Assembly (NCBI GenBank): GCA_018333605.1
Contig: JAGXSV010000051.1
Location: 1-64,000 of the forward strand
DNA from: Hydrogenophaga sp.
GTDB taxonomy: Bacteria > Pseudomonadota > Gammaproteobacteria > Burkholderiales > Burkholderiaceae_C
DNA length: 64,000 nt
Reading direction: 5' to 3'
A program made the translations under genes and the position numbers. A model generated the notes under the pieces. The model worked only from the letters and a program-made list of their open reading frames with translations. It searched no databases and was not told the origin of the DNA. Shown piece by piece: positions 52,439-61,902 of the stretch. The stretch's first letter is position 1, and each line of letters starts with the position of its first letter.

Positions 52439-55219
52439 TCAGAGCCCGTCCTCTGTGCGGGTCAACGCCATGTCATAGAGGGTGAGTAGCTTTTCGTCCT
52501 CCTGCAGCGTCTCGTCAGGCAGCTTGTTTGCGACGTTGATGATGGTCTGGTATTCCTTGGTTGCCCAAGCTGCCCGGAAACCAGCACGGAGCACCTCCAG
52601 CCGTGACTCTTTGATCTTGCGTCCAGTGAAGGCCTTGTAGGTCTCGAACTCTTTCAGCAGTGCTTTTTCGCGCTTCATTTCCAAGTCTTGCGCCTTGTTC
52701 GGGTCAGGCACGTACCAGCGATCTTTGGCCTTTGTCATTAGGGCCGGGTCATTCTTTTCGAGGCCACGCTGGTCTTTGTGGTTCGAGGAGAGGTAGCTGT
52801 GAATCTGGCTGGGTACTTCACCCTTGCCATCGTATTGAATGAAGTTTTCATCCAGCAGTCGGGCGAGCTCAGGTATTACCTCACCTTTCTTCTTCGCCGC
52901 GCCAATAATTGGCATGTATTCCGATGTAATTTCAGAATATGTTGACGGACGTTTCTTCAAGAAATCAGATAGCCAGTCGATAGCACTGCGCTCGTCGGAA
53001 ACGAACATTTCAATCTGAGGTGCCACAGCCACCTGCAGCCGCTTTTTGTCATATTCCGCAGCTTGTTCAGGTAAAAAAATCATGCCGTCACGCGGTTCAA
53101 AACGCTGGCTGAGACCTGACTGAAATTCCTGACTGGACAATGGAACGACAAAGTCATGCTTCACAAACCACGCCACCATGCGGTCAAAGATGATTCGCGG
53201 GTCGCGCTCCTGAATAAATTCAAGTTCGCCACCCTTCATTTTGACGGACGGAAGATACCCTAAGTGCGTTCGAACAAAGTCCCACACAGAATCGACTTGA
53301 CCTCCCGCTTTGATGAACCGCGCTTCCAGTCCGCCATTGGGTTTATAGGCAGTGATGACCAAGTCCTGTTTGACAGATGTTGCGTTTGAAACCGCATTAA
53401 AGCTGCCCTGCACCTTGTTCAGCGCGGATACGTTGGCGATGACGAATCCCGCCTCCTGCAGAGCGGTTCGAATTCCGTTCCAAACGGCAGCTTGGGTGTT
53501 CGAAAAAACGACCGTCATCCAGCGCCCGGGTTTGAGTACGCGGTAATACTCCGCAAAACAGGACTTCATCAGCCGGTAGTACTCGTGCAAGCCCTTTTGT
53601 TGGCTGTCACTCATAACCGCTTCAGGACCTTGGTGTGTAAATACTCGATGGAAGGCCTCGACGATAAAATTCAGTTCGGAATACGCGAGGTTGTCGCCGA
53701 AAGGTGGGTCGGTAAAGATGTAATCAATGCTGCTGTCGGGCAGTCCGAGCTGGGCGGCCGTGCCTGTAGTGATTGCCGTATTGCCAGCACTGACTTTGTA
53801 ATCACTGAACGCTTTGATCAGACGGTCGAGTTTGCCGCCCAAGTTGTACCAAGGGCTGCACTCAGAATGTTGTGAGGCAACGTAATAGACGCCCGTCATG
53901 TACTGGCTTGCTTGAGAAAAACCAGTGGGCCTGTACCTGTTCAAAACCGACAGGCCGGGAATCGATTGCTCGACCATGTAAAGGAGGAAAGCACGAATTC
54001 GAGGTTCTGGGTTTGCATTGGCTTTTTCCCACAGCTTCCCAATGGCTTGTGCAGAACGTGCGAGAAATAGCTGATGAACGTGGGAAAAGGAAGCTGATCC
54101 CGCGCGCCATTTGTCACCCCACTTTTGCTGCTCCGCTGGAGCATGCATCATCCGAACTGATGGCAAGGCGGAAGGGATAGGCAGTGCTGCAATTTTGCCC
54201 AAGACTTCACGATCGAAGGTGTCGGGCTTCTTTTCATACTTTCCGCCATTGACTATGTAGCTGATCCGGCTGGGCACTCTTTTTGCAGTTTTGAGAGCGT
54301 TTCCTGAAATAGGATCAATTGTGGTTTCGAAGAGCTTGTCGAGCTTTTTCTTGGTGAGTTCGGCGCCACAATGCGGGCAAGGAAAGTCGTCCTGAACCCG
54401 TTTGGTGTCCTCGTCCAGAGCTTCATCCAGAAAGTTGACTTCCCCAGCGCAATGCGGGCAAGTGAAGACCTCACTCCACACTGTGTACTCAATTCGCCCC
54501 TTTGTTTTGCCATCGGAGTGGGTCGTTTCGTACATCCAGCCGATGTCGTGTTCCAGCTCTTTGAGTAGTTGCTTGCCAGCTTTGGCAAAGGCTGAGACAT
54601 CGAGCGGAATGTTGTAGTTGGCACCAATGAAGGTGGCGGCTGGCGACAAATCATTGATGACGGCGCGCCGTGCGCCCCATTTGGGCGCTGGCTTTCCTTG
54701 CTTTTTCCATTCCATCTCCAATTCATGCCGATAGGTCGCCGGTGCCAAGCCACACCACTGCGCGGCAACACCTGTCATTCCTGACCCGCCGAAAGCATCG
54801 AGAACGATGTCACCGGGTTCTGTGTAGTGCAGGATCGACGGCACGATTGCAAGATGGGGCACCTTGGTGTGATACGAGTGGGCTTTATAAAGCGCGTCTG
54901 TTTTACCAACCGTCACGTCGACTGTTTGTGGTTCCCTGCTGTACTTTGCGCTCGGGTCGTACGGCTTGCCGTAGTGGCGCACGAAGTCCTCAAGAAACGG
55001 GTTCGGGCAGGCTGTGTAGTACGGCGGATCAGACATCGTCAGGATGGCTTCATCCGTGCCCTGTGGGAATCCTTCCATCTTGCGGAACGCCGGATCTTTT
55101 AGCTTCTCGGACAACAGCTTCAGAAAATGGCTACGGCGGGCTTGCTCGCTCGGGAAGGTCTGGCCCAAACATTCCACGGGACCGGACTTGGTCGCTTGGT
55201 TTTGAAAAAAATCACTCAT
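52439..55219 (-). CDS. pglX: BREX type 3 adenine-specific DNA methyltransferase PglX
   Basis: ATG at 55219 is preceded by AAGGCAG and gives 926 aa. The methyltransferase motifs are SDPPYY (63-68), DAFGGSGMTG (141-150, SAM binding) and TDPPFG (503-508); zinc-ribbon pairs CPHC lie at 254-257 and 281-284. This two-part DUF1156-like methylase is the XI variant of PglX found in type 3 BREX. It marks host DNA and is needed for defence. An upstream start at 55297 would overlap the HEPN-like gene. Confidence 0.9.
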   Translation of the reverse strand: MSDFFQNQATKSGPVECLGQTFPSEQARRSHFLKLLSEKLKDPAFRKMEGFPQGTDEAILTMSDPPYYTACPNPFLEDFVRHYGKPYDPSAKYSREPQTVDVTVGKTDALYKAHSYHTKVPHLAIVPSILHYTEPGDIVLDAFGGSGMTGVAAQWCGLAPATYRHELEMEWKKQGKPAPKWGARRAVINDLSPAATFIGANYNIPLDVSAFAKAGKQLLKELEHDIGWMYETTHSDGKTKGRIEYTVWSEVFTCPHCAGEVNFLDEALDEDTKRVQDDFPCPHCGAELTKKKLDKLFETTIDPISGNALKTAKRVPSRISYIVNGGKYEKKPDTFDREVLGKIAALPIPSALPSVRMMHAPAEQQKWGDKWRAGSASFSHVHQLFLARSAQAIGKLWEKANANPEPRIRAFLLYMVEQSIPGLSVLNRYRPTGFSQASQYMTGVYYVASQHSECSPWYNLGGKLDRLIKAFSDYKVSAGNTAITTGTAAQLGLPDSSIDYIFTDPPFGDNLAYSELNFIVEAFHRVFTHQGPEAVMSDSQQKGLHEYYRLMKSCFAEYYRVLKPGRWMTVVFSNTQAAVWNGIRTALQEAGFVIANVSALNKVQGSFNAVSNATSVKQDLVITAYKPNGGLEARFIKAGGQVDSVWDFVRTHLGYLPSVKMKGGELEFIQERDPRIIFDRMVAWFVKHDFVVPLSSQEFQSGLSQRFEPRDGMIFLPEQAAEYDKKRLQVAVAPQIEMFVSDERSAIDWLSDFLKKRPSTYSEITSEYMPIIGAAKKKGEVIPELARLLDENFIQYDGKGEVPSQIHSYLSSNHKDQRGLEKNDPALMTKAKDRWYVPDPNKAQDLEMKREKALLKEFETYKAFTGRKIKESRLEVLRAGFRAAWATKEYQTIINVANKLPDETLQEDEKLLTLYDMALTRTEDGL

Positions 55220-55232
55220 GAGTCTGCCTTGT

Positions 55233-56603
55233 TTAATTTCCGTGAGCTGCAAGCCGTTGCTGCAGCGATGGATATGCGTAGTGTTCGGAGGCGTCACGGC
55301 TGGCGGTTATTCGAGCACTGACAAATGCCTGCCAATGCGCATGTGTTTGGCTGATCATTGGCAACGTGAGATCAAACAACCTATCAAGAATGCCGGAAGT
55401 CCCAGAAGCAGCCCAAATTTGGTCATTGCTAGCTGCCGCTTCCAGTATTTTCCTGATGTCGTCGCTGGTGAAGAACCGGACGTAATTCACGACAAGAATC
55501 AGCCCATTGCTCTCTGCAGATCTCCAGCCTCCAGAAGATCCATAGAGATCAATGGCTCGGCTAACCAATTCAGGTCTTGGATTTTCAGCGGCAATGCTGA
55601 TTTGTGCAGTTCGATCAAGCGCATCAAAGCGTGCAAGAAGATCCACAGACAATTCAGGGGAAGATAGTGCGTCAAAAGCAGAAAACGCTGTTAATGCGCC
55701 AACATCAACAGTCGCCAGCAATCGCCGCATGCGAAGACGAACCGGCTCAGAAAGCCAGGACCAGATCCTTGTATCGGAATCGACTAGCGTACACAGACCC
55801 AGTAATACCGCGTCATCGACAGCGTCAAACCATGTGGCAACGAATGGCGGAACCACGCTGTCATAGATAGCCGTTTTGACGGAAGCAATCTCTTTCAATG
55901 TCTGCGCGATCTGCTTTTCTTTAGCCTGAAAGCGTGCGCGATCATTGCCGAAGGTGGACTTGATAAGCCACTTGATCAGATTGGTTACCAACACCTCTTT
56001 AGCGCGGTCCAGATATCGGGAACGGATAAAAGCATTGATATCAGGGCCATCCACGGGAAAAGAGGCGCTCAAAATATCAGCTTCGAATCTGCCAACTGCA
56101 CTCTTACCCTGCAACGGGGCGTGTGTAAGCAAATACTGTAACGCTTGAGCTATGTGCGTGCGCACCAAGTCCGGTGTGGGCTTATAGAGTTCATCTTCCA
56201 ACACAAACGCCGGATGGGCACATAGATTGCGATCCTCTTGCAGCCGTGTGAAGGCAACAAATTCATGTGGCGCGAAAAGCAAGAGTTTTTCGTTCGCAGT
56301 CTTCAGCAGTTCACCTTCAATACGCTGCAATTTAGGAACGGCGTTGTGCTCAATCGCAACGTCAAGCTCATCAACAAACACCTTTGGTGCTGCCTCTCCT
56401 TGGGCCGCAAGCTCACGAGCCTTTGCAATGATGTCGTAGGCCACGGCAATCCAGGTCGACATGATCGCTGAGCGAAATGCGCCTCCCCTGTAGGCAGTGA
56501 TGGCCTCAGAGATCAGTCGATGTGACTCTCTGTCTCGCACGGCCAGGCAAAGGGAGTCAATATCGGTTAGTCCATGGCTCACGATGAACTCCCGGTCACT
56601 CAA
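55233..56603 (-). CDS. HEPN-like protein inserted between brxC and pglX
   Basis: This 456-aa protein is not a standard BREX component. Its N-terminal 150 residues are helical, with AFRSAIMSTWIAVAYDIIAK and EDRNLCAHP: Arg125 and His130 form the RX4H motif (RNxxxH) of HEPN ribonucleases. The remaining 300 residues are helical repeats without a known motif. It overlaps brxC by 8 bp and precedes pglX by 13 bp, so it is translated with the BREX core. An RNase or toxin role is inference; the HEPN motif can also be non-catalytic. Confidence 0.75.
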   Translation of the reverse strand: MSDREFIVSHGLTDIDSLCLAVRDRESHRLISEAITAYRGGAFRSAIMSTWIAVAYDIIAKARELAAQGEAAPKVFVDELDVAIEHNAVPKLQRIEGELLKTANEKLLLFAPHEFVAFTRLQEDRNLCAHPAFVLEDELYKPTPDLVRTHIAQALQYLLTHAPLQGKSAVGRFEADILSASFPVDGPDINAFIRSRYLDRAKEVLVTNLIKWLIKSTFGNDRARFQAKEKQIAQTLKEIASVKTAIYDSVVPPFVATWFDAVDDAVLLGLCTLVDSDTRIWSWLSEPVRLRMRRLLATVDVGALTAFSAFDALSSPELSVDLLARFDALDRTAQISIAAENPRPELVSRAIDLYGSSGGWRSAESNGLILVVNYVRFFTSDDIRKILEAAASNDQIWAASGTSGILDRLFDLTLPMISQTHAHWQAFVSARITASRDASEHYAYPSLQQRLAAHGN

Positions 56604-59600
56604 TGATGAAGCGCAATTTTTCTGGATCTTCCTTGCCCTTGCAGCGCTCTTTCAGGAAGGCTTCGAAGCGCTCGCGCACATCCTTGAGCGTGGCAGGTGA
56701 CCCGCCCAGCAGCAGTGCCTGCTTGATCTCATCGCCTTTGACCACTACTTTTTCCAAGCCCACCAGCGCCATCTGCACGGCGTTGGCAAACTCGCTGGTG
56801 ACCGGGTCTGGTAGCGTGCGTGACGACAGGAATGTCTTGATCAGCTTCTTGCTGGCGTCTGGCAAAAGGCCGAGGCTTTCCTGCGTAAAGGGGTCTTCCA
56901 GGTTTTCCAGCAGGGTCTGCTGCCAGTTGGCGACGAGCTGATCCAGATCGTCATCCAGCTTGTGCAGCGCTTTGGCGGCGGGGATGCTCAGCTCCAACTG
57001 CTCGGCAGAGGGGCGGTATTGGCAGTGTGGGCACACCGCGACCGTGTTCAACGTCGGCTCGTCCAGTGCTGAGCAGCTCTTGAGGCCGTTCAGCGACTCT
57101 TCAAACGTGGTGAGCTGGCTGACGTTCATCATCTCCACACCAGCAAGGACGCGCAGGCCTTGCAGGCGCGGGTCGTTACGCAGGGTGTTGCGGCTTTTTT
57201 CTTCTGACACGCCGAGCCGCGCCTTGGTGTGGCTGGCGATGTAGGCGTTGATGTAGTCCTTCTTGAGCTGGTTGAGCGTTTGCCGGTACTCGCTGGCGTG
57301 TTCGGCCGTGCGGTCTTTGCTCAGCTTTTCTTGCATCGCTTTGCGGGCGGCTTCGGCCTGCTTGACCCAATCGTGCGCAGCAGGCAGCACCATTTCGGCT
57401 TGCGACAGGTAGGCTGCCGTGCTGCCCAGCTCCACCACCAGATCGAGCATGCGCTCAACGGCGGCCAGGATTTCCAGATTCGTTTTCTGCGCTTCGATTT
57501 CTTCTTGGGTGACGCGCAGATTCTTCAGCTTGCCGACAGTGTTGTACGGCGACAGGTCTTCGGTGAACTTCTTGAGCGAATCCAGCCGTGCGTGCCAGTC
57601 TTTGGCTTCTTCCTCGCGCAGCAGGTTTTGGCCCCAAAAGCCGAGCTTGCCTTGCTGCAAATCCGAACCCGCCTTGAGCACGCGTGGCGTCATGACGCTG
57701 ATGCGGTCTTGCAGTTCACGCACCGATTCCGGGTCGCCCTGCGTGGCCTTTTGCGCCCAGCCGGAGGCCAAGCCAAAGAACTCGAACAAGGCCTTCAGCA
57801 CGGCGACATTGATTTCCTTGGGCGCTTCGATGTGTTTGAACTGCTTGAGGTCTTCAAGCGAACGTTCAGCCAGTTGCACCAGCTTGCCGGAATCGATCTT
57901 GTCGCCGGTGATGGACAGCACCAAGTCACCGGAGTACACCAAGCCGCTCAGCACGGTGACCAATAGGTCGGGCTCCAAGCGGTATTTGATAGGCGCAAAG
58001 TATTCGACATCCGCAGTACCTGAGAGCAGTTCGCTGCGGTTGAGCACCTGGCCGTGGCCCTTGTCCTTCAGGCGCTTCAGCACTTCCTGGGCGTAGCGGG
58101 AGTTAGCAGGCTCGATGCGATCGCCGTCCAGCAGTTCCAGTGCATCCAGGATGGCCACGGCATCTTTGGTGCGATTGCCACCGGCCAGTGCACGCAGCGC
58201 ATTGCCGACCAGTTGCTTGCGGTTGGCTTCGGTAAACAGAACCGAGAACGTGGGGTACTCGGGGGCCAGATCCACAAAGTGCTGGCTGAGGGCCAGCCCG
58301 GAAGTGATGTTGACCACGTCGCGGAAGTTGATGCGCTCATCCGGCCCAAGGCGCGCACGGTCGCGCAGGGAGATGCCTTTGGACCAGTCTTGCAGGGTCT
58401 TGGTTTTGCCCTGGTAGGTCACTTCAAAGGCGGTCATCTGCTTTTCCTGCAGCCATTTACCCATGGCTTTGAGGAAGTCCTGGGCCTTGGACATGTAGAT
58501 GGCCTTGGCCCCGCCACTGGCGGTGGAAGCCAGTTCCAGCGCCGCAGCGTAGGAGGACAGGTGGCGCTTGATGTCTTCGTCCAGGCCTTTCAGACGGAAA
58601 AAGACTTCATCTGACAGGTTGTTGTCTGTGAACTTGCGTTTTTCGAACGGCGGGATGAAGTAGATGTAGAAGTCGCGCTCGGGCTGGGCTGTGGGGCGAT
58701 CGTTCGGCGCACCAAAGAACAGGTAACCGATGCGATCGGCACGGCGCTCCTGCCATTCGATCTGGTACTGCCAGATCTGAAAACCTGAGACGTAGCTCGG
58801 ATCGTTCGGATTTTCTCGGACCAGCTGCAGCAGGGCCGCGTAGTAAGCGCGATCAAGTTGGTCGTCATCGAGGCTGCCGGTGCGGTTTTCAATTTGCGCG
58901 TCGTAGTCAATGTCTTTTTTCAGGTCTAGGTAGTACTGCTCGGTGTCAGCGGCTTTGGAGATGAACTGGCCGTTGACGGTCTTGAGCACTTCCCGCAGGA
59001 CCGTCACGACCTTTGAGAGCAAGTTCTCGGCCGCATCACCGGGCAAGTCAGCAATCGTTGGGTCGAACAAGCAGAGTGCGTCCCGCAACTCTGCTGCGGT
59101 GGGGCCGATAGGCACGTGAATGTCGCCGCCGGTGGTCAGGCGATGCACGGCCAGTGCGTTGATGACGCGCAGCGCCATCCCTTTGTAGGCTGGTCGGGTG
59201 AACGACTGCTGCACGCGAGACTCCAGCACATCGGAGACGCGCAGGACTTCCTTGATGTTGGCGTCTGGGCGCAGCGCAGAATTTTTCTTGATGGTCTGCC
59301 AGTAGCTCTCGTAGCTGATGAGCTCGGGCTTGTCGGTGGGTACTTCCTGGTCCAGTAGCGCCTTCATCGCGGCTTCGATGGTGGTCAGTGCGCCACGCTT
59401 TTCGGCGAAGTGGATCTGCTCAAAGGTTTTGAGGTAGTCCGGGTGAACGGGGAACAGTCGGACGTACTCGTCCATGCGTTCGTTCATGGAGCCGTAGAAC
59501 TTGGTGAAGGGCGTGAGGTACTCGCGGATCTTGTTTTGCTGATCGGCACTCTTTTTCAGCAAACGCGCGGCGACCACAAAGCTGACGTCATTGCGGTCGA

Positions 59601-60348
59601 TCAGAATTTGCGTAAAGCGTTCGTGCACGCGGCGCATGCTGCTGGCCACGTGCTCGAAGCGGGCACTATCAAAAATGGCTTCCTGCACACCTGCAACAAA
59701 GCGGAACTTGAGGTGCTTGGTGACTTCGCCAATCTGGCGCAGGATGGCCAGATCGAGTGCCAGTTCGTGGCCGCGACGGGAATCGAGGTATTCAAGGAAC
59801 TCGTCCACCACCAACAGGATGCCCTGGCCCGGGTAGACGTCTTCAAACGCGCCCATCATTTCTTCGAAGGAGTGCTTGTTGTCCAGCTCCTGGTCAGCCG
59901 TGGGGAACGTGTAGGAGACGCCAAGGTTGGCCAGGAACTCTTGCAGCCTGCGAGTGATGATCTGGCGCAGGGGCATCTCCAGGCCACCCACCTCGATACG
60001 CAGCACCTTGAACTTGCCCGCGATGGACGCAGCGGCTTCGGCCACCTTCGGATGGCGAAGCATCGGGGCGTAGGCCGCATCTTCGGCCACCAGCGACAAC
60101 ACCGACATCAGGTGCGACTTACCCGTGCCGTAGTTGCCGACGATCAGCACACCTTTGTGGTCAACGGTGTCGTCGAAGCTGATTTGAGGAATCATGAGCT
60201 TGGCGATCCGCTCGGCCATGTCATCGGAAATGACATAGGTGGTGACGAGCTTCTTTGCCTCATCGGGCCGCCCGGCGTCGAGCAATTGAATGACCGATTC
60301 GATTTGCTCGAACTGGACCAGATCACCGTATTTCATCTTGTTAGCCAT
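56596..60348 (-). CDS. brxC: BREX type 3 P-loop ATPase BrxC
   Basis: The 1250-aa protein has Walker A GNYGTGKS (71-78) in VLIVGNYGTGKSHLMS and Walker B LLVVDEFLEYL (178-188), the signature of BrxC/PglY ATPases, which are about 1200 aa. The rest is helical, with long coiled parts near 900-1100 and one CPHC near the end. BrxC is a BREX core motor thought to act on DNA with PglX and PglZ. The gene ends inside the HEPN-like gene start. Confidence 0.92.
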   Translation of the reverse strand: MANKMKYGDLVQFEQIESVIQLLDAGRPDEAKKLVTTYVISDDMAERIAKLMIPQISFDDTVDHKGVLIVGNYGTGKSHLMSVLSLVAEDAAYAPMLRHPKVAEAAASIAGKFKVLRIEVGGLEMPLRQIITRRLQEFLANLGVSYTFPTADQELDNKHSFEEMMGAFEDVYPGQGILLVVDEFLEYLDSRRGHELALDLAILRQIGEVTKHLKFRFVAGVQEAIFDSARFEHVASSMRRVHERFTQILIDRNDVSFVVAARLLKKSADQQNKIREYLTPFTKFYGSMNERMDEYVRLFPVHPDYLKTFEQIHFAEKRGALTTIEAAMKALLDQEVPTDKPELISYESYWQTIKKNSALRPDANIKEVLRVSDVLESRVQQSFTRPAYKGMALRVINALAVHRLTTGGDIHVPIGPTAAELRDALCLFDPTIADLPGDAAENLLSKVVTVLREVLKTVNGQFISKAADTEQYYLDLKKDIDYDAQIENRTGSLDDDQLDRAYYAALLQLVRENPNDPSYVSGFQIWQYQIEWQERRADRIGYLFFGAPNDRPTAQPERDFYIYFIPPFEKRKFTDNNLSDEVFFRLKGLDEDIKRHLSSYAAALELASTASGGAKAIYMSKAQDFLKAMGKWLQEKQMTAFEVTYQGKTKTLQDWSKGISLRDRARLGPDERINFRDVVNITSGLALSQHFVDLAPEYPTFSVLFTEANRKQLVGNALRALAGGNRTKDAVAILDALELLDGDRIEPANSRYAQEVLKRLKDKGHGQVLNRSELLSGTADVEYFAPIKYRLEPDLLVTVLSGLVYSGDLVLSITGDKIDSGKLVQLAERSLEDLKQFKHIEAPKEINVAVLKALFEFFGLASGWAQKATQGDPESVRELQDRISVMTPRVLKAGSDLQQGKLGFWGQNLLREEEAKDWHARLDSLKKFTEDLSPYNTVGKLKNLRVTQEEIEAQKTNLEILAAVERMLDLVVELGSTAAYLSQAEMVLPAAHDWVKQAEAARKAMQEKLSKDRTAEHASEYRQTLNQLKKDYINAYIASHTKARLGVSEEKSRNTLRNDPRLQGLRVLAGVEMMNVSQLTTFEESLNGLKSCSALDEPTLNTVAVCPHCQYRPSAEQLELSIPAAKALHKLDDDLDQLVANWQQTLLENLEDPFTQESLGLLPDASKKLIKTFLSSRTLPDPVTSEFANAVQMALVGLEKVVVKGDEIKQALLLGGSPATLKDVRERFEAFLKERCKGKEDPEKLRFIIE

Positions 60349-60370
60349 GTTTTCCTCGTTCCCCTAAGCT

Positions 60371-60826
60371 TTAAATCTCAAGTGCGACCACGCCATCAGC
60401 GTCGTAGTCGCGGTATTCCGGGTGCGTCATCTCGGCGTAATACAGCCGATTTCCGCGCAGCTCGCCGGGCCACACGGCCACGACGCGCTTGGAGTGCGCC
60501 AACCGTTTGATCAATTCCAGCGGATTGATCTGCAGGCCACGCTCAAACAACAACTCGATGTTGTCGAGCAGCAGCACCTCTTCTTTACCCTGCTTGTCAG
60601 CGATATCCCGCAGCAGCTGGCCCGCAGAAAAGCCACGTGCTGCGTGCGGCGTAGCCGACAAGCGACGCCCCAACTCCAAGTTGACGTTCAGTGGCTTGAC
60701 ACCCAGCTTGGCTCCCAACTCTTGCAGCAACTTGGTTTTGCCGCTGCCGCGCGGCCCAGCCAGCACGATGAGTTTTGTGTGCAGGCCGCCAAGCTGGTCT
60801 ACGTACCGTTCAAGTTTTGTCAGCAT
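60371..60826 (-). CDS. brxF: BREX type 3 P-loop protein BrxF
   Basis: At 151 aa this small ATPase fits BrxF, the hallmark of type 3 BREX. Walker A is GPRGSGKT (24-31) and Walker B is EVLLLDNIELLF. It lies between brxR and brxC, 10 and 22 bp away. Its size and order make other AAA proteins unlikely. Confidence 0.88.
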   Translation of the reverse strand: MLTKLERYVDQLGGLHTKLIVLAGPRGSGKTKLLQELGAKLGVKPLNVNLELGRRLSATPHAARGFSAGQLLRDIADKQGKEEVLLLDNIELLFERGLQINPLELIKRLAHSKRVVAVWPGELRGNRLYYAEMTHPEYRDYDADGVVALEI

Positions 60827-60836
60827 CAGCAGCCCC

Positions 60837-61751
60837 TCATTCCGCTTCGGCTTCTGGCCGAAGGTGGTCAGGCGAGCGGTAGCCGGGAGCGAGCAGCGCG
60901 TTCTTCACGCCATAGAGCGCCAGGTGATCCCGCAGCCACAGTCGATATTCAGGGCCGCGCAGGCTGTGATCGGGGGAGCAGTCCACGCTCCACTTGCGCA
61001 ACACATAACCGGCAGTGGCGGCGCGCAGATTCATCTTGAGCAGGCCATCGCGCATGCCGTAGTCCAGCAGTGTGACCTCTGGTCGTGACTGATCTGGGTG
61101 GGGAACGAGCTCCAGTTCAACGATACGAGTCCACTGGATATCCTGATCAGGACGCTCATGTGCCTCAACCGGGGCATCTTTCAACACGGCAGGATCTTGA
61201 ATCCGGGTCAGCACAAAGTCTCGAAACTCACCCGACTTGCGGTCGAAGGCGCGGGTGTGCCAGCGCAAGCCAGTGTCCAGTAAGGCGAAAGGGACGATCT
61301 CACGCTCGCTTTGGCCGTTTTCGACAGATTGGTACTTGATACGCACGGGGCACTTGTGACTGATGGCCCGGGTGATGCTGGCCAGCGTGCTGAGATCGGG
61401 CTGCCCCAGCTTGTTGGGAATGTCGCAGGTGATACCGGTGCGGGAGCGGACCGGTTCTCCATCCCCAAAGCCTTCAGCCAGCCACGTCAGGACTCGCTCG
61501 GCTGGAAAGTCAAACAGGGGTGTGAACGCTCGACCAATGATGTATGTCTTGGAGCTTCCGTCGTACTCGATGTTTGCTGGGGCCATCTCTTTGTAGAGCC
61601 CCAGGTCTCGGGTAGCTGCGGCTGTTTGGATTCCGAAGCGTGACGCCATGTCCTGGCGGCGGATTTCGCCCACGAACCATAGTCGCAGCTCGATGTACGC
61701 CATTCGGTCACGCTGGGCGTGTCCAAGTTCTTGTAGGCGATCTGTGGTCAT
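60837..61751 (-). CDS. brxR: WYL-domain transcriptional regulator BrxR
   Basis: The 304-aa protein has an N-terminal winged helix (AYIELRLWFVGEIRRQDMAS, RFGIQTAAATRDLGLYKEMA), a central WYL domain (CPVRIKYQSV...ALLDTGLRWHTRAFDR...GEFRDFVLTRI) and a C-terminal extension, as in BrxR/CapW regulators of phage defence loci. These repress the defence promoter and respond through the WYL domain. It is the first gene of the island operon, with a promoter 44 bp upstream. Confidence 0.9.
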   Translation of the reverse strand: MTTDRLQELGHAQRDRMAYIELRLWFVGEIRRQDMASRFGIQTAAATRDLGLYKEMAPANIEYDGSSKTYIIGRAFTPLFDFPAERVLTWLAEGFGDGEPVRSRTGITCDIPNKLGQPDLSTLASITRAISHKCPVRIKYQSVENGQSEREIVPFALLDTGLRWHTRAFDRKSGEFRDFVLTRIQDPAVLKDAPVEAHERPDQDIQWTRIVELELVPHPDQSRPEVTLLDYGMRDGLLKMNLRAATAGYVLRKWSVDCSPDHSLRGPEYRLWLRDHLALYGVKNALLAPGYRSPDHLRPEAEAE

Positions 61752-61794
61752 CTTCTGTTACTCGATTCCAAGTGGACTGATGTAGATCGTCGAG

Positions 61795-61823
61795 AGTATA
61801 AGGGAGCGATTGTTGTGTGTCGA
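61795..61823 (-). promoter_or_regulatory. Promoter of the brxR-BREX operon
   Basis: On the minus strand TCGACA (-35) and TATACT (-10) are 17 bases apart, close to consensus, and the -10 ends 43 bp before the brxR start. BrxR probably acts here. Confidence 0.65.
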
Positions 61824-61902
61824 TACGATCCTGTAGTTAAATAATCAGCATCAAAAAGAGTCTGATTGAAGTATGATTGTGCAAGTCAAGGAGAGCAAAA
61901 CT

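Noticed and set aside
49593-55219. Reading the helicase and methyltransferase as a DISARM system
   Set aside because: DISARM lacks PglZ, BrxC and BrxF, all of which are present here; drmA, drmB and drmC are absent.
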